Shown here in pieces: positions 8,962-21,360 of a stretch of DNA of 64,000 nt. A model generated the notes under the pieces. It searched no databases and had not been told where the DNA came from. It saw only the letters and a program-made list of their open reading frames with translations. A program made the translations under genes and the position numbers. The number at the start of each line of letters is the position of its first letter. Position 1 is the first letter of the stretch. The DNA comes from Manduca sexta (taxonomy: Eukaryota > Arthropoda > Insecta > Lepidoptera > Sphingidae), in contig NC_051124.1 in NCBI RefSeq assembly GCF_014839805.1, positions 7,192,001 to 7,256,000 on the forward strand. Reading direction: 5' to 3'.

Positions 8962-9395
8962 AATTTACTGGTGGTAGGTCGCTCATATTTCTGCCGCCAA
9001 GTAGCAGTGTGTAGCAGTGGCGATGTGTGAATTTTTCGAAAGGTAACCCAATGCAAAAAAACAATTATCTTAGTTAACATATCGCTGCGATTTTAACAGA
9101 AAACACAAAATAAGACACACGTAAATACGCCTAAAAGGGAAGCCGGTAGGAATCGGGTTGTATGAAGGCTTCGCCACTGGTGTGTAGTCAATGTTGTGTT
9201 TCGGTTTGAAGGACATTGTAGCCAATGTAATTATTGGACATAGTGAAACTTAACATCTTATGTCTCAGGATGACGAGCGCAGTGGAATACCAAACAATAC
9301 TTTGTAATTCAAGGTGTTGGATGTTGTTTCTACTGTTTATAAGCGATCGTTTTGCTTACAATGAGGCGCACGGCAAGCTCATCTCGTAATTAAAA
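8962..9395 (+). repeat. Bm1/BMC1-like repeat interrupted by a hAT-like MITE
   Basis: ACTGGTGGTAGGTCGCTCAT begins the copy at 8968 and CTGCCGCCAAGTAGCAG continues it. The copy is broken at 9015 and resumes at 9180, with GACATTGTAGCC, then CAAACAATACTTTGTAATTC, down to GCACGGCAAGCTCATC near 9375. Confidence 0.7.
9015..9179. mobile_element. hAT-like MITE, 165 bp, with 8-bp target duplication
   Basis: The ends are CAGTGGCGA and TCGCCACTG, and GTGTGTAG is duplicated exactly at 9007-9014 and 9180-9187. CAGTGGCG-type termini with an 8-bp duplication are characteristic of hAT elements. It has no coding capacity. A related 3' end (GAGCCGGCAGGAGTCGGGTT, then TAGCCACTA) lies at 14111-14158. Confidence 0.8.
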
Positions 9396-9399
9396 GAAG

Positions 9400-10415
9400 A
9401 AAAAATTGTGACATTTTAATATTTTTTTACCTTGATTTTAGTTAAGTCACTGCTTTATTCATCGTACTAGCATGATCTGACTCAGGTATTAATATATAAC
9501 ATGTAGGTCTTTATGTAATATCGTAATATAATTATATAACTACCTGACGTGAGCGTGCTTTATTCTAATTTTAAGTTCTTACATCGATCGACCCGTCTAG
9601 TAAATGTGTTCTTAAAATAATATTAGGTTTGTAATACTTTGTGTAGTCATAATATAATATTGACTGTAATTTGTATATTTATTTATATGTAACTGTCGAA
9701 CTAATTTGCATTCACTTAACAAAAAAAACGGAACGTAATTTTTTTCCTAGCAATTTATATCAAGCATAACGGCTATTTGATGCTGTCTCATAACTATTTT
9801 ATTGTACTATCACTGATTAAAGTAACATATAATGCTACAAATAAATAAAAACAGGGAATGTTCTGATTCCCTACGTGATAAAGGGCGATTCCTAATATTA
9901 TAAACGTCATTAATTGAACCTTGAACACGAATATTATTTAACAAATATATTCAAATCGAATTTCAATATCTTCGCCCACTAGTTATAATAATTTTATCGA
10001 GAGGTAATGATACATATTTGCATGTAGGAGGTTACTTTCGAAACTACTCATCCTTAAAGAGTTACATTATATATAATAATTATTATTTTATTACATATAA
10101 TCACTAATATTCGATTTTGAATAATAAAATAAGTGTTATCGATTATTTTTAAAGGTAAGAGGTTTTATAAATGGAAACTTTGTACAATATTAGTTAGTCT
10201 TGATATCTATGATATTAAAAGCAAACCCTTGTCCTGTAGTTTTATTGTATTTAGGTTTGGGCGTGACTTCTACAGTAATGTAGGAATAAAGTTTGTTTTG
10301 ATGTAAATAGTTAGCTCGAAGAGAACAGCTCCGGTTATGAAAATTGAATCTGTAATAACAAAGGATACTTTTTAACCACGGAACTTTCAAACCCACGGAG
10401 CTACGAGCTAAAGTT
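9400..10415. other. No feature seen
   Basis: AT-rich, low-complexity stretches, no open frame above 70 codons, no recognisable repeat. Confidence 0.5.
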
Positions 10416-10419
10416 TGTT

Positions 10420-10815
10420 AATAATATTGCTAGCTTTTGCTCGCTGTTTCTTTTTTTTTTAAATCTTTATTTACGGAGCTTGGTCGTTATTTCACGACTA
10501 TGTCGCTCCGTGCGTCCACTTTTACCCATGCCTACAAAATTTTGATAAAATCAAAATATTTTTTTAATAAAGCCTTAGCCTCTTCCGATACAGGAATGGA
10601 CAAAAAGCTATTGCTCGCTGTTTCGTGCGCGTGAAATTGTTTTCGCTATAAAAACCCCGTTTTACATTTTTATGGGATAAAAATAGTCTATGTCTATTTC
10701 AGGGTCTCAAACTATTTCTATATCAAATTGCATCAAAGTCTGTTCGGTAGTTTTTGATTATGTTGCATTCAGACAGACAGCCATGGTAGGAGACTTTGTT
10801 TGATACTATGTAAGA
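10420..10815 (-). repeat. Dispersed lepidopteran repeat ending in 'TAGCTTTTGCTCGC'
   Basis: GCTAGCTTTTGCTCGCTG at 10429 and a second GCTATTGCTCGCTGTTTCG at 10606, then blocks ending TCTGTTCGGTAGTTTTTG and CAGACAGACAG near 10780. This is the usual ending of a widespread lepidopteran repeat family. The duplicated head suggests two insertions or an internal duplication. Confidence 0.5.
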
Positions 10816-11264
10816 ATCTTCATACATGCATTCAACATTTTTCACGTTAAAAATAAACCCGAAAATATCGCCTCATTTCGCTAAAAAGTAAGTACTATTT
10901 ATGAACATCCCATATATATATTATAGGAGATATTTCGTTAATTATGGCTAAAAGCTTTTTAAAAAGTCATTACTTTTTTAAGTTTTTTTTTATCATAAAC
11001 ATTATTCATTTAATTTCGCATTATACTAAACACACAAAAATAAAATGAAAGCCTTTATCTCAACACAACAGCATTATAATGTAGCTTAATTAGTAAGCCC
11101 TCGACCCTCATAATGGTAAGAGTTAATCCATTAAAAATATTGTATTAATACTCATAATTCATACTTAACATTTTTGTTACAAAACTTATAACCAACATGT
11201 AAAATGATTTATCCTGGGCAAAGTCTTCCCGAGGGTAAAGCCGGTAACAATACTATAGGTATAT

Positions 11265-11800
11265 ATGAAAAATTTGTAAATTATCGCTTGCTTTAGCGGC
11301 GATAGCTTAGTTGGGTGTGGAACGGACTGCCAAGACGAATGTTCGCTGGTTCAAATCCCAAGGGCAAACACCTCTGACTTTTCTAAAATCATGTGTGTAT
11401 TCTTGGCGAATTATTGTTCGCTTTAACGGTGAAGGAAAATATCGTGAGGAAACCTGACATCTGAGAAGTTCTCTATAGGAATTTCGAAGGTGTGTGAAGT
11501 CTACCAATCCGCACTAGGCCAGCATGGTGGACTAAGGCCTAATCCATCTCAGTAGTAGAGGACGCCCGTGCTCAGCAGTGGACAAGTTTATAACACAGGG
11601 CTGATATTATTATTATTATATCGCTTGCTTTTACGGTGAAGAAAATCGTGAGAAACCTGTATAACTGAGATTTTTTTAACAGGAACTTTGAGGGTGTGTG
11701 AAGTCTACCAATCCACAATAGACCAGCGTGGTGGATTAAGGCCTCATCCCTCTAAGTAGACGAGGTCCGTGGCTACGTGCTACGTGCCCAGCAGTATTCA
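11265..11800 (+). repeat. Older, 5'-truncated SINE-1 split by the younger copy
   Basis: 11265-11294 and 11619-11795 together read as SINE-1 from ATTTGTAAATTATCGC through GTCTACCAATCC to the CAGCAGT block. It lacks the tRNA-like head. Confidence 0.65.
11296..11618 (+). mobile_element. tRNA-derived SINE-1 inserted in an older SINE-1
   Basis: Complete from GCGGCGATAGCTTAGTTGGG to a (TTA)n tail. The B box is GGTTCAAATCCC. Flanked by TATCGCTTGCTTT at 11282-11294 and 11619-11631, which is itself SINE-1 internal sequence, so the target was another SINE-1. Confidence 0.82.
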
Positions 11801-12441
11801 GAATTCATACTTAAAATTTTTGTTTTAAAACTTATAACCAACATGTATAATGATTTATCTTGTAAAGTCTTCCCCGTGGGTGAAGCCGGGAGCAATACTA
11901 TTAATTAATAAAAACTGACAAGATCAACTTTATATATGAAAATATTTAAATAAAACCATTTTAATTAAGTAAATGTTTGATAAAGCGTTCGTAGTTCGAT
12001 TTTTAAATACACAATATTCGTTTGGGGCATTTGTGGTACGCGTAGTTTCATACAAATAACATCTTTTAATTAAAATGCGAATCTTTATTTAATTTTCTTG
12101 TTCTGACATGTTCGTTATTTACGTTGCACAAAATAAATTTACTTATGTTCAATTTTCGTTTTTGCGTATTTGTAAAAAAAATTGGAGGTTGGTAAACGTT
12201 AAAATAAGGACGCAGAATATTAACGAGTCTTTCTAGTGTCTAAGGTTTCTAATTATTAAGTGACATTAGAAAGAGAGGTCCTACCGGAAGACCATTAGAT
12301 GCTGTTAATATGAAAAATGAAAAACATGAACCAAAAAGTTTTAAATTGATCCCAATGTATGTCCACTTCAATTTGTATTTAATTTACATAATAGGTTTGA
12401 AGCTTCTAAGCGACAATATTTATTTTACTATGTTTACAAGT

Positions 12442-12660
12442 AAGGTCAAGGGGCCCTATTCCTGCAGGGGTATATGCGTCTTTTTACAATTACGGGCGTT
12501 CTATTAGAAGGACAGATTTGATGGCCGTATAGTTAAATAAGGGATTTTTTTACTCTCTTACCTATACGTCTATCAAAGCTGTCCTACGAATAGAATGCCC
12601 AAAATTGCAAAAAGATGGATTCTATAGACGGAATTGGGCCCCATTACCTTACGATCAAGA
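12442..12660. mobile_element. TA-flanked MITE with long inverted ends (GGGCCC family)
   Basis: The left end AGGTCAAGGGGCCCTATTCC and right end GGAATTGGGCCCCATTACCT are inverted partners, and complementarity continues for about 70 bp on each side. TA flanks both ends. A second copy lies at 59738-59951. Confidence 0.65.
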
Positions 12661-12664
12661 GCAC

Positions 12665-14105
12665 TCGGAATACCAATACCTTACTAGAAGTAATCTTAAT
12701 AAGCATGAGCGTGGTATTCAATTGAATTAAGCACATTCCACAGTGCTCTGTTGAAATTGTTCCGTAACTTGGTTATTGCTCGATAATGTACATTAATTTA
12801 GTTAGAAATAGCGCCGGTGTACTCATTAGTATGTATGAAATAAATCAATTATACTATATTGTAAAGTTAGATGGTGTGAATAAAAAAGATCGTGAATTTT
12901 TAAATTGATTATGAGGGAAGACTTGTCCAGTAGTAGTTTTATTATACCGTAAGAGGAATAATAAAAAAATATAGGACAATGAATTAGAACTAGTTAAATT
13001 GATGTTATTAAAAACCTTATTATATAATTGGACCATTTTAAGAACCTACTAAATAAAAAAAGATTCACTAATATCGGTTTACATTTCTCAGAAGAATCCA
13101 CTAATTACTCAGACCAATATAATTGTCTCTCAATTCGTGTGTTTGTATTTTGTATTATTAACACTTAAATATATAAAAAAATACTCTTCCTTATTTGGAG
13201 GTAAATTAAAAAGTAATTTAATTTTTACTAATACCAGTCCCCAGTACTAGTGACAGACCACTAAAGAATCTACAAAAAGTAGATTAGTCCCTAAAACTCA
13301 GTATCTTCTGCCCAGGGCGTCTCACTACTTATATCTGCTGTTGACTGCAACAGTTATCCCTTTAACTACTATAGTTAGCATTTCGCAATATACTCTATGT
13401 TATTGAAATATTTTTGTTCCAAACAAAGCCAATAACTAAACTATTTTGCTAATTTTTTTTGTCTTTATACCTAATCCTCATTCACATGAAGTCCCCTGCT
13501 GAACACAGGCCTGCCCAGGGGGCGAGCTACATATCAAATAGCAGAACCACGTTCCCCTCTGACACCCAATGAGAACCACAACACAATATTGTGAATATAA
13601 AATTATATTTTTGTAAATCATTAGGAAAGAAAAAAAACACAGGCTTGCCCTACAGCGTTACATTTTTGTTTTACGAATACATAGTTAAATACAAATTTCA
13701 AACTCATTTCGCAGTTGTCGCCGCTAACCGCTTAAATTTACTTTCGACGGTATTTGAGAGTGAAATTGTTACTGGAAATTTGAAACCCAATTAACCTTTA
13801 GGGACTCAATTTGTCATGGAAACTTTAATAACCTATTGACTAAATAACCGCGTTCCGTAAAATAGTTATGTAGGCAAAAAATATAAACAATGTACTTTAA
13901 GGTACAGCGAAAATATATCCATAATGTACTAGTAATTGAGAAGACCCATCAGAAAGTCTTTAGATAATACAGTATTTGACTATTACTATCATACTATAGC
14001 GAAGGGTGACATATTCAGAAAGGGTACCCGGAACAACATATAAGTACTACTAATATGCGGAAATGCGGTTTACAAATCGTTTCATTGATATTAATATTTT
14101 ACATA
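12665..14105. other. No gene seen
   Basis: Mostly AT-rich. A short GC-richer piece near 13490-13580 (GAAGTCCCCTGCTGAACACA) looks like an unassigned old repeat. Confidence 0.5.
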
Positions 14106-14110
14106 AGTTA

Positions 14111-14158
14111 CGAAAGGAGGAGCCGGCAGGAGTCGGGTTATATCGACCCTTAGCCACT
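14111..14158 (+). repeat. Solo end of the hAT-like MITE family
   Basis: CGAAAGGAGGAGCCGGCAGG, then AGTCGGGTTATATCGACCC and TAGCCACTA, resembles the right end of the MITE at 9015-9179. No left end is seen. Confidence 0.4.
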
Positions 14159-14554
14159 AAAATTAATATGTCATACATGATTGCAAAAATAAGTGCTAGG
14201 TTGTATGCTATTTGTAGCACACGATATGTCATCTAAAACATAATATACATACAAAAAAGGAGAAAATATAGAGATAATTTGCTAGCCAATCTCGCAAAAC
14301 TGCGAAGACATTTTAAATGGAAATAAACTACATAGCAACAGACTGTAATTAAAATCTAGTCCGCGAACGAAGCTGAGATGGTGCCAGAGTAATTAAATAA
14401 AATAGCGCCATCTACATTGCTATAAAACAACCAATTAATCACCTAGGCATAAACTAAATACAATGTAACTATGTTTATAAACAAATTAAATTAAGATAAC
14501 TGTTGTCAAATAGGTTTTAAACATCGAATTTCGTTGTCAGATGATTTTGTTTAA

Positions 14555-14814
14555 GGTGGTAGCTCAAGGTCCATTTTCATACATTTTGTTTCGGCTTTAA
14601 TCTGGGTAACTAAACAAGTATTGGCAAGTAAAGAATTTAAATTCACGTCTAGTTAGTGATTAGTTCTCGCAGTTGAAGAAAAACGTAAAAATAATTAATA
14701 ATCATGGATATTTCGGCCTTTAAAATTTAATATGACGAAATTTTAAAGGCAGAAATATCCATGATTATTAATTATTTTTACATTACCAACTGCGAGAACT
14801 AAATACCAATATGT
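14555..14814. mobile_element. Fold-back derivative of the TTAA MITE
   Basis: TTAA at 14551 precedes GGTGGTAGCTCAAGGTCC, matching one end of the MITE at 32961-33198 in reverse. The copy follows that element up to 14728 and then turns back on itself: 14663-14728 and 14738-14798 are inverted copies separated by about 9 bp. The other terminal repeat is missing. Confidence 0.7.
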
Positions 14815-15238
14815 TTAAAGCTTATAATAAGTTAAAGTATTATTTGTAGATATAAACAATATGGATGACATAATGAAAATGGGTTGTTGGTAAATATTCT
14901 TAGTCCCACAGCGCCAACGGACGTGAATGCTCGTGACAGTGGAAATATACAAGGGAAAAACACAGGAAATATCGGGGATACCTGATTTTGACGTTTCGCA
15001 ATTTTATTCGCGCCAATATTTATATAGCTTTTTTTTACAGTTTGCTGTGGCGGCGTGAAGCGGAAATGTTTTGTTGCGGCAAAATATCAATTTGGATGTT
15101 GTGAGTATTTCAATATTGAAAATTTTTTCATGCTGCTCTAAAAAATCATTATTAGCCTAATAGATATTTGTGAAATTTTTCGTAAACATTAAATGTTTAG
15201 TACATTGATCAATAATGTTTATTATGCATTGGCATGTA

Positions 15239-15439
15239 CAGTCAGACACGATAATACTTAATAAAATTCCAAACTTAAAATAGCTTATACAGGTAAATCT
15301 TAATTGAAACAATTCCTTTCTTTGCATGAAGTAAAGAAAATCCCTTATATTTTATTTTATGAAGAAAAAAGGGAATCACGAAAGCGAAAAAAGGCGATTT
15401 GAAATTTTGAATTGGTTCAACTACAATTGCGGCTGACTG
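15239..15439. mobile_element. Tc1/mariner-like MITE, TA-flanked
   Basis: The termini CAGTCAGACACG and CGGCTGACTG are flanked by TA on both sides (15237-15238 and 15440-15441). 201 bp, no coding capacity. A relative of nearly the same size is at 23222-23424. Confidence 0.7.
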
Positions 15440-15794
15440 TACATATAAAATGCACTTCCTTTTGCGGTGTTAGCATGCTATGCTTATAATAGAAATTTAT
15501 ACGTCTGCACGCCTTGTAACTATAAGGCGAAAATATGTTCTTCATGAGAATTAGGCTCTTGCATTGTTTCCTACCACAAACGCAATGAACTAACTTTGGT
15601 GAATAACCTAATTTCCCCTAATCTTTGGTCGTAGGGAAAGTGACTTTCTAGGGTAAAAACGATCATAAGTTTTTTTCTGTATATGCTTCATGTGATGAAA
15701 TTACATAATCTTTAAAGGTGTAAAGGTTATTTGCAAAATGAATTGTTGCTAATTATAAAGCATTGCGTGGTACACTGTGTTCGTCAACCGAGAC

Positions 15795-15950
15795 AAGATG
15801 TAATGTCTCATAATAGCCAGTAATTGCTTGCTACAATGTCCTTTAAACCGGAACACAACAGCGCATGCCTTTTAGCGATAGAAAAAGAGTTTGTCTTGGT
15901 ACTAACCCCAACGGCCCCTCAAATACGAGAAACCTATCAATCAGTATAGA
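15795..15950 (-). repeat. Bm1/BMC1-like repeat fragment
   Basis: The plus-strand reading ATGTCTCATAATAGCCAGTA, then CTACAATGTCCTTTAAACCG and CAAATACGAGAAACCTATCA, is the inverse of the central part of the 27118-27415 copy. Both ends are missing. Confidence 0.55.
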
Positions 15951-16359
15951 TATTGTCAACTAATCCTTGCTCGTGGCTTTCCGAGCGTGGAATTCGGTTT
16001 GAAACAAAGGTTAATCTGTCGGTAATAATGGCTTTTATGAGGGATTAAATTACCTTGTTTACTTAATTAACTTTAGCTGGTAATAATCCTTAAAAACGTA
16101 CCGTACGCCCATATAAATAAAGCTCTTAGAGATAATTAATGATACTCTTAATTTTACTGTATTAAACAGTGCAATTCTGGATGAATTTATTCGAGGCAAT
16201 TTTACCACATCGCAGATTTACAGACGTTCTGCTGTATATAATTGTAAAGGGTTTCATCGCGCACATAACAGACTGTATTAATCTTTGAGGTGATAGTGTA
16301 CATAAGGCTTATATACACCTATACATATTAAACATAGTCCCCTTTTCGGTCTGTCTGTA

Positions 16360-16480
16360 TGTTATCGATTTTCTCAAAATCTACTGAACGGATTTTTATG
16401 AAATTTGGTATGGAGATAGTTTAAGACCGTGGGAAGGTTATAGACTACTTTTTATCGTGGGAAAATATAAAGTTAGTTAA
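16360..16480 (+). repeat. Dispersed repeat fragment related to 2296-2345
   Basis: TTCTCAAAATCTACTGAACG followed by TTTGGTATGGAGATAGTTTA matches the repeat core at 2296 at most positions. Confidence 0.5.
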
Positions 16481-17443
16481 AAATAATCCTGTATTGAGTA
16501 CGACATATTTCATGATGCTAAGTAGTTTTGACTATTGTCTCTAAGTGGGATTTTGAATGGAATAATTGTATATTTAAAAGTATGTGACTGGTTCCAAAAA
16601 ATATACGAGACAGAATAGTTGAAACTTTTTCTTTCTCGTTTTTATATCCATCTCATGGTTGTTTGGAAGACATTGACTAGAGCGATAAGATCGCCATTTG
16701 TGCTTGTATCTTTTGTCTCTCTTCTCTTATCTGTTTTATTTTTTGTTTTGTACAATAGAGTATAACTAAATAAAATAAAATAAATTAAATAACTTTACAG
16801 TCATCATCTATCCATTTTAACTCTACACAAAAATAGTTATTATTATGTATAATCCGTGCTGTTAAGTACCATACAGAGACCTGGTTGCCTTATTTAAATA
16901 ATAAATCTCGTTATTTTGACATAACCAACACTCACTTCTATATCATCCGGTTATGAACAATAGATACATCCTTATTCAGTCATCGTCGCGCTAGCCAACC
17001 ATGTCCACGGACATAAAATACAGCAAATGTCGTGTGAAATTATATTCGTAGCGTTTTATCGTCCATAACGGTTGTAGAATAAGGCATTTTTTCACAGATG
17101 GCTTATTTTTTCCCGCATAATGGCTTGGACTCGCATACCCATTCGAATTAAATAATTCTTTAATAATATATGATGTGTTTGCTCGCGGTTCCATCCGCAT
17201 TTTTTGCGGTTATAAATACCGTTTTATATTTTCCCCGGATAAAATGGAGCCGGGATTTTAACCTGTACTTCGGTGAAAACCTTAACCAATTCTGTACATA
17301 TTTCCATAGTCTATGCATGATGCCAGGTATGTAAGCATACATACAGATACAGTCAGAATTCTATAAACTGTTGTTTTGAGTTCTGGTGTAAAGACTTCCC
17401 ATATTAGTTTTCCTTGAATATATTATTTAATTTACAGACATTA

Positions 17444-17763
17444 TAATAATATCAGCCCTGTATTATATACTTGCCCACTGCTGAGCACGGGCCTCCTCTA
17501 CTACTGAGAGGGATTAGGCCTTAGTCCACCACGCTGGCCTAGTGCGGATTGGTAGACTTCACACACCTTCGAAATGCTTACAGAGAACTTCTCAGATGTG
17601 CAAGTTTCCTCACGATGTTTTCCTTCACCGTTAAAGCGAACGATAAATTCACAAAGAATACACACATGATTTTTAGAAAAGTCAGAGGTGTGTGCCCTTG
17701 GGATTTGAACCTGCGGACATTCGTCTTGGCAATCCGTTCCACACCCAACTAGGCTATCGCCGC
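17444..17763 (-). mobile_element. tRNA-derived SINE-1, best full-length copy
   Basis: Complete in reverse: the (ATT)n tail at 17444, CCACTGCTGAGCACGGGCC, CACCACGCTGGCCTAGTGCG, the B box as GGGATTTGAACC at 17699 and the head ending CTAGGCTATCGCCGC at 17763. A perfect 13-bp target duplication, TTTACAGACATTA, lies at 17431-17443 and 17764-17776. The clean ends make this the reference copy for the family here. Confidence 0.9.
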
Positions 17764-18295
17764 TTTACAGACATTAGGCTTTTTAAATTTTTTTATAACA
17801 AAAATTATCTTATGATTTTGGCAGTAAGAGTTAAAGGTAGATTAAATAGCTATTGTTGTTTTTTGTAAATATGTTATTGATATTAGGAATAATAATCAAA
17901 TTATTACATCCGCAATATAAGATTCATATTTTTATACATCAGTATGAATCATTAAAGTTCACAATTATCTTGTTGGGCCCAACTCTTGGAATACATTACG
18001 ATCTACGTTTAACACAGCTTTTAAAATAAATAAATAATTAATACAATCTCACTCGACATAAATTATTCGTAAACGATAAAACAAAATAAATGTTAACATT
18101 AATAGTTTATAGCGAAAATTGCAACTTCAGAAACTCACACCCACCTGAAAAGTTTCCCTTTGCATTTTCGTAACACGAACATTTAACTTCTGTAACTTTA
18201 ATGAGTACAGAGTAGTAACTACGAATTCTGTGATTAACATAAGTTGAGGTTATTACATTACTGACGAATATTTTACTATATTAATAATATTATAA

Positions 18296-18800
18296 AGTCA
18301 GTGACTGTCTTTACTATTTGTATTACGGTACGACTGTATTGCTGGACAAACATACATACATACATACATATGTACATAATATGTATGTATGTATGTTTGT
18401 TCCTCTTTCACGAAGAAACTACTGAACGGATTTGGATGAAACTTTACAGTAATATTGGTTATACATCAGAATACAATAAAATACTACAATTTATCATGAT
18501 TTTGTGTAATGAAGTCATAATATAATGATACATAATATTAAGTAAGTAGGAAAAAAAATTGCTGTCTTGGCGTAGGTACGCTGCCTAAACCATTGGAGTT
18601 AGACAAAGATGACGTACCGAAGGATTGCTTGTCTTAAATAGTTCTAAATAAAAGTCCGCGACAGCATATATCTAACAAAAGGTTAATATATATGACCAAA
18701 GTAGTGAGCAATAAATATACTTAAATCGAATACTTTTTTAGCGGGACTTTATCCTGGAAAACTCCTTGACGCGGGCGAAGCCGCGAGCAAAAGCTAGTAT
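18296..18800 (+). repeat. Dispersed repeat with (ATGT)n tract and 'GCGGGCGAAGCCGCGAGC' end
   Basis: It contains CATACATACATACATACATA then ATGTATGTATGTATGT at 18351-18397, CTACTGAACGGATTTGGATG at 18419 and GACGCGGGCGAAGCCGCGAG, then CAAAAGCTAGT near 18797. The microsatellite inside the unit recalls microsatellite-associated elements reported in Lepidoptera (not checked). Confidence 0.6.
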
Positions 18801-19108
18801 TCTATATATGTATGTGTACGTATGTATGTACGCATTATGCTTCTGCACGTCGTATATGCATTAATTGCGCCTTTTTCTAACCCTTCGGGGATGAAAACGT
18901 GCCACTATATTGTATATGAATATACTGAGAACTTTAGTGACTATCATGGTCGATAAACGCTAGGTCATAAATTTTATAAAGGTCATTAGAACTAACATTG
19001 TAATGTACCTCTCAAGACTACAGCGAGATAAATTGTTACTTTGTAAAGATAATGTACTGCGATTAATAAAGAAATAGTAAAACGAAACTTGTAAAATTAA
19101 TAATTTTT

Positions 19109-19376
19109 AGTGCCTCGGTGGAGTTATGCGGATTTGATTAAATTGCTTTATATACTGTTTACAAATTTGCTGATGTCTTGGGATCGAATCCCGGGTCGTG
19201 CTGATATTTTGTTTTTTCTGTTCACAACATCCTGGAATGACATCATGGTAACAATGATGATGATCAATTAGTTCTATTTACATTATGGTTGAAGGGACAG
19301 GACACGCTTAGTGAAAAAGTTGCAACTATACCTACCCCATTGTGGATAAAGACGTGATGGGTGTTTGTTAGTTTTG
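19109..19376 (+). mobile_element. tRNA-derived SINE-2 copy
   Basis: The head TGCCTCGGTGGAGTTATGCG and B box GGGATCGAATCCC near 19181 come first, and the 3' block CTACCCCATTGTGGATAAAG, then ACGTGATGGGTG, near 19360. The centre is diverged. Confidence 0.6.
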
Positions 19377-19379
19377 TTT

Positions 19380-21355
19380 TGTACATAGTCGAAGGATTAG
19401 AGAGTACGTCACATTACTAAACTGTATCTTTATTATTTCAATAACTATTAGTAATGAATTATAAGCATTTTTTTAACTAAAGATGATGTAGGCACAATTA
19501 AAATTATATCTGGATTGCCGTCTACAGAAACACAGTAGGTATGAAATAAATAAAGTATCGAACAAATAAAAGAGACATTGACATTAAACTATGATTCGCT
19601 TCAATATAAAATGCAAAACAAACAGCATTGCTATCATGAGTTATTTATAAAATATCACTGAGCAATATGCCATTTAATCGATAATTTTTTATTATTTATT
19701 ACAATTGAGAATAGTTATCTGCCGATAGTAAAGTGTATTGTAATAATCATCATATTTTTTTTCTTAAGTTTATCTCTGTTTTATTTTTTTATAGTAAGGT
19801 AGTGTGATCGAAGAAAGTCCGGTTCATAAGCCATCCATGTTTTTGTTATTTTTTATGGTGCACTGCAAAAGCATACTACGATTTGTTGTTTGTTATTTTA
19901 TTTTATACGTTAGAATGTAAATAATTATAAATAATACCAAATTATTTATCATCATAAGTAAATAAGATTTCATGAGATGCATCACGTAGAAAATTTAATT
20001 AAGTAAGCAAGATTTCAGTTTTATGCATTACGTATAAAAATTAAATTAAAAATCAGCAATTACTTCCGGAATTGTTAAAAAACAAACTATGTAAGGTGAA
20101 TGTTTTTTTGGCTGTTCGAATAAATAAATAATAAATCATTCCTGTATTTTACTTATTGATGGCGTTACGTTCAGCCAATGAAAACTAAATAGATATCACA
20201 AAATACGCCAAATTATTGAAAGTGAAACATTTTGAAAGGTCCCATAAAAAATAAAATGTATTATGAAAACGAAACCGGTTTATTGACTCACCTCGTGTAA
20301 GGCTAAAACACGCTACCTATTTTCATAAAATATTATGGATTAGGCTAAGTATAGATAGCATTCGTGTTGCTTTTTTATCGTTATAACATGTGCATTATCT
20401 GTTACATAAAATGTGTTTTCACTATATATATATTGACGGCTTGGTCGACTGACGTTATTAGAGACCATCTAGATAGACCGTATTTTGTGTGCACTGCCTT
20501 TCTCCGGATAAAATTCGATAACGGCTCCACTATTTTTCAAGCCCTAACGCTTGATGCTATCAAATGCTATCAAACAATTTCAATAAAATCGTAAAGATAA
20601 TTTAATATTATATATTTTGAGGTCGTGTTGCTTGCGCCTTTCCTCGCGTGGATAGCCTTTCCCGTACCAAAGTGAAGAAAATCGAATATTTCCCACTGGC
20701 GTTAATTAGAGGAACAAAAATTGCTAATATTCTGTTATCCCAAGACATGGTTTCTTTATGTGCTAAATTTCATCCAAACAGCGCTTTAAAAAAACACTTT
20801 TAAAAAGCATGCAAATATATCATTATAGTTTTCGTTAAAATAAAATAATAAATTCCAAAAATATTTGATATGTTACAAAAACAACAAAAATCTTATGAGT
20901 AGACGTAATTTTTTTTTACAAAAATGGAATAAAATTATAATATCTGGTATATAGTTTTATTCCCATATTATAGTAAGATTTTAAGTTGCATCTGCTAACG
21001 TTACTTTACTGGAAATGTTATCTGTAATTCAAATAATTTTAATTTCAGTTCCATAAATATCCACCACTCTTCCGTGATACACGCACATTGGATTTTCATA
21101 ACAATTATTTAGATGCTATTATTTATAAATACGTGTTCGGTCAGAATTCATATTGAATTAATTAACTAGATCCACGTTAAGAATATATTTCTTGAACTTA
21201 ACGGAATTTCTGAAAATATAAACTATAAACATCATTGCAATTCTATTATCAGAAACTTGAGTAAATTTTTGACTGTTCTCAACTTAATAAATTATTTAAG
21301 ACGTAAGTTAGATATAATGTATATTCTGTATTTTTAAATATTAAATAATAATAAA
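19380..21355. other. No feature seen
   Basis: AT-rich intergenic sequence. The 76-codon frame at 20364 has no domain or splice support. Confidence 0.5.
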
Positions 21356-21360
21356 TAAAA

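Larger units (their letters stand above)
11150..11905. repeat. 105-bp direct repeat bracketing the nested SINEs
   Basis: 11150-11265 and 11796-11905 share CATACTTAA(C/A)ATTTTTGTT, AAAACTTATAACCAACATGTA, AATGATTTATC, AAAGTCTTCCC and AGCAATACTATT. They differ by scattered substitutions and by CTGGGC against TGT. Confidence 0.65.

Noticed and set aside
18351..18397. Functional palindrome at the CATA/TATG tract
   Set aside because: Explained by an inverted pair of tetranucleotide microsatellites inside a dispersed repeat.
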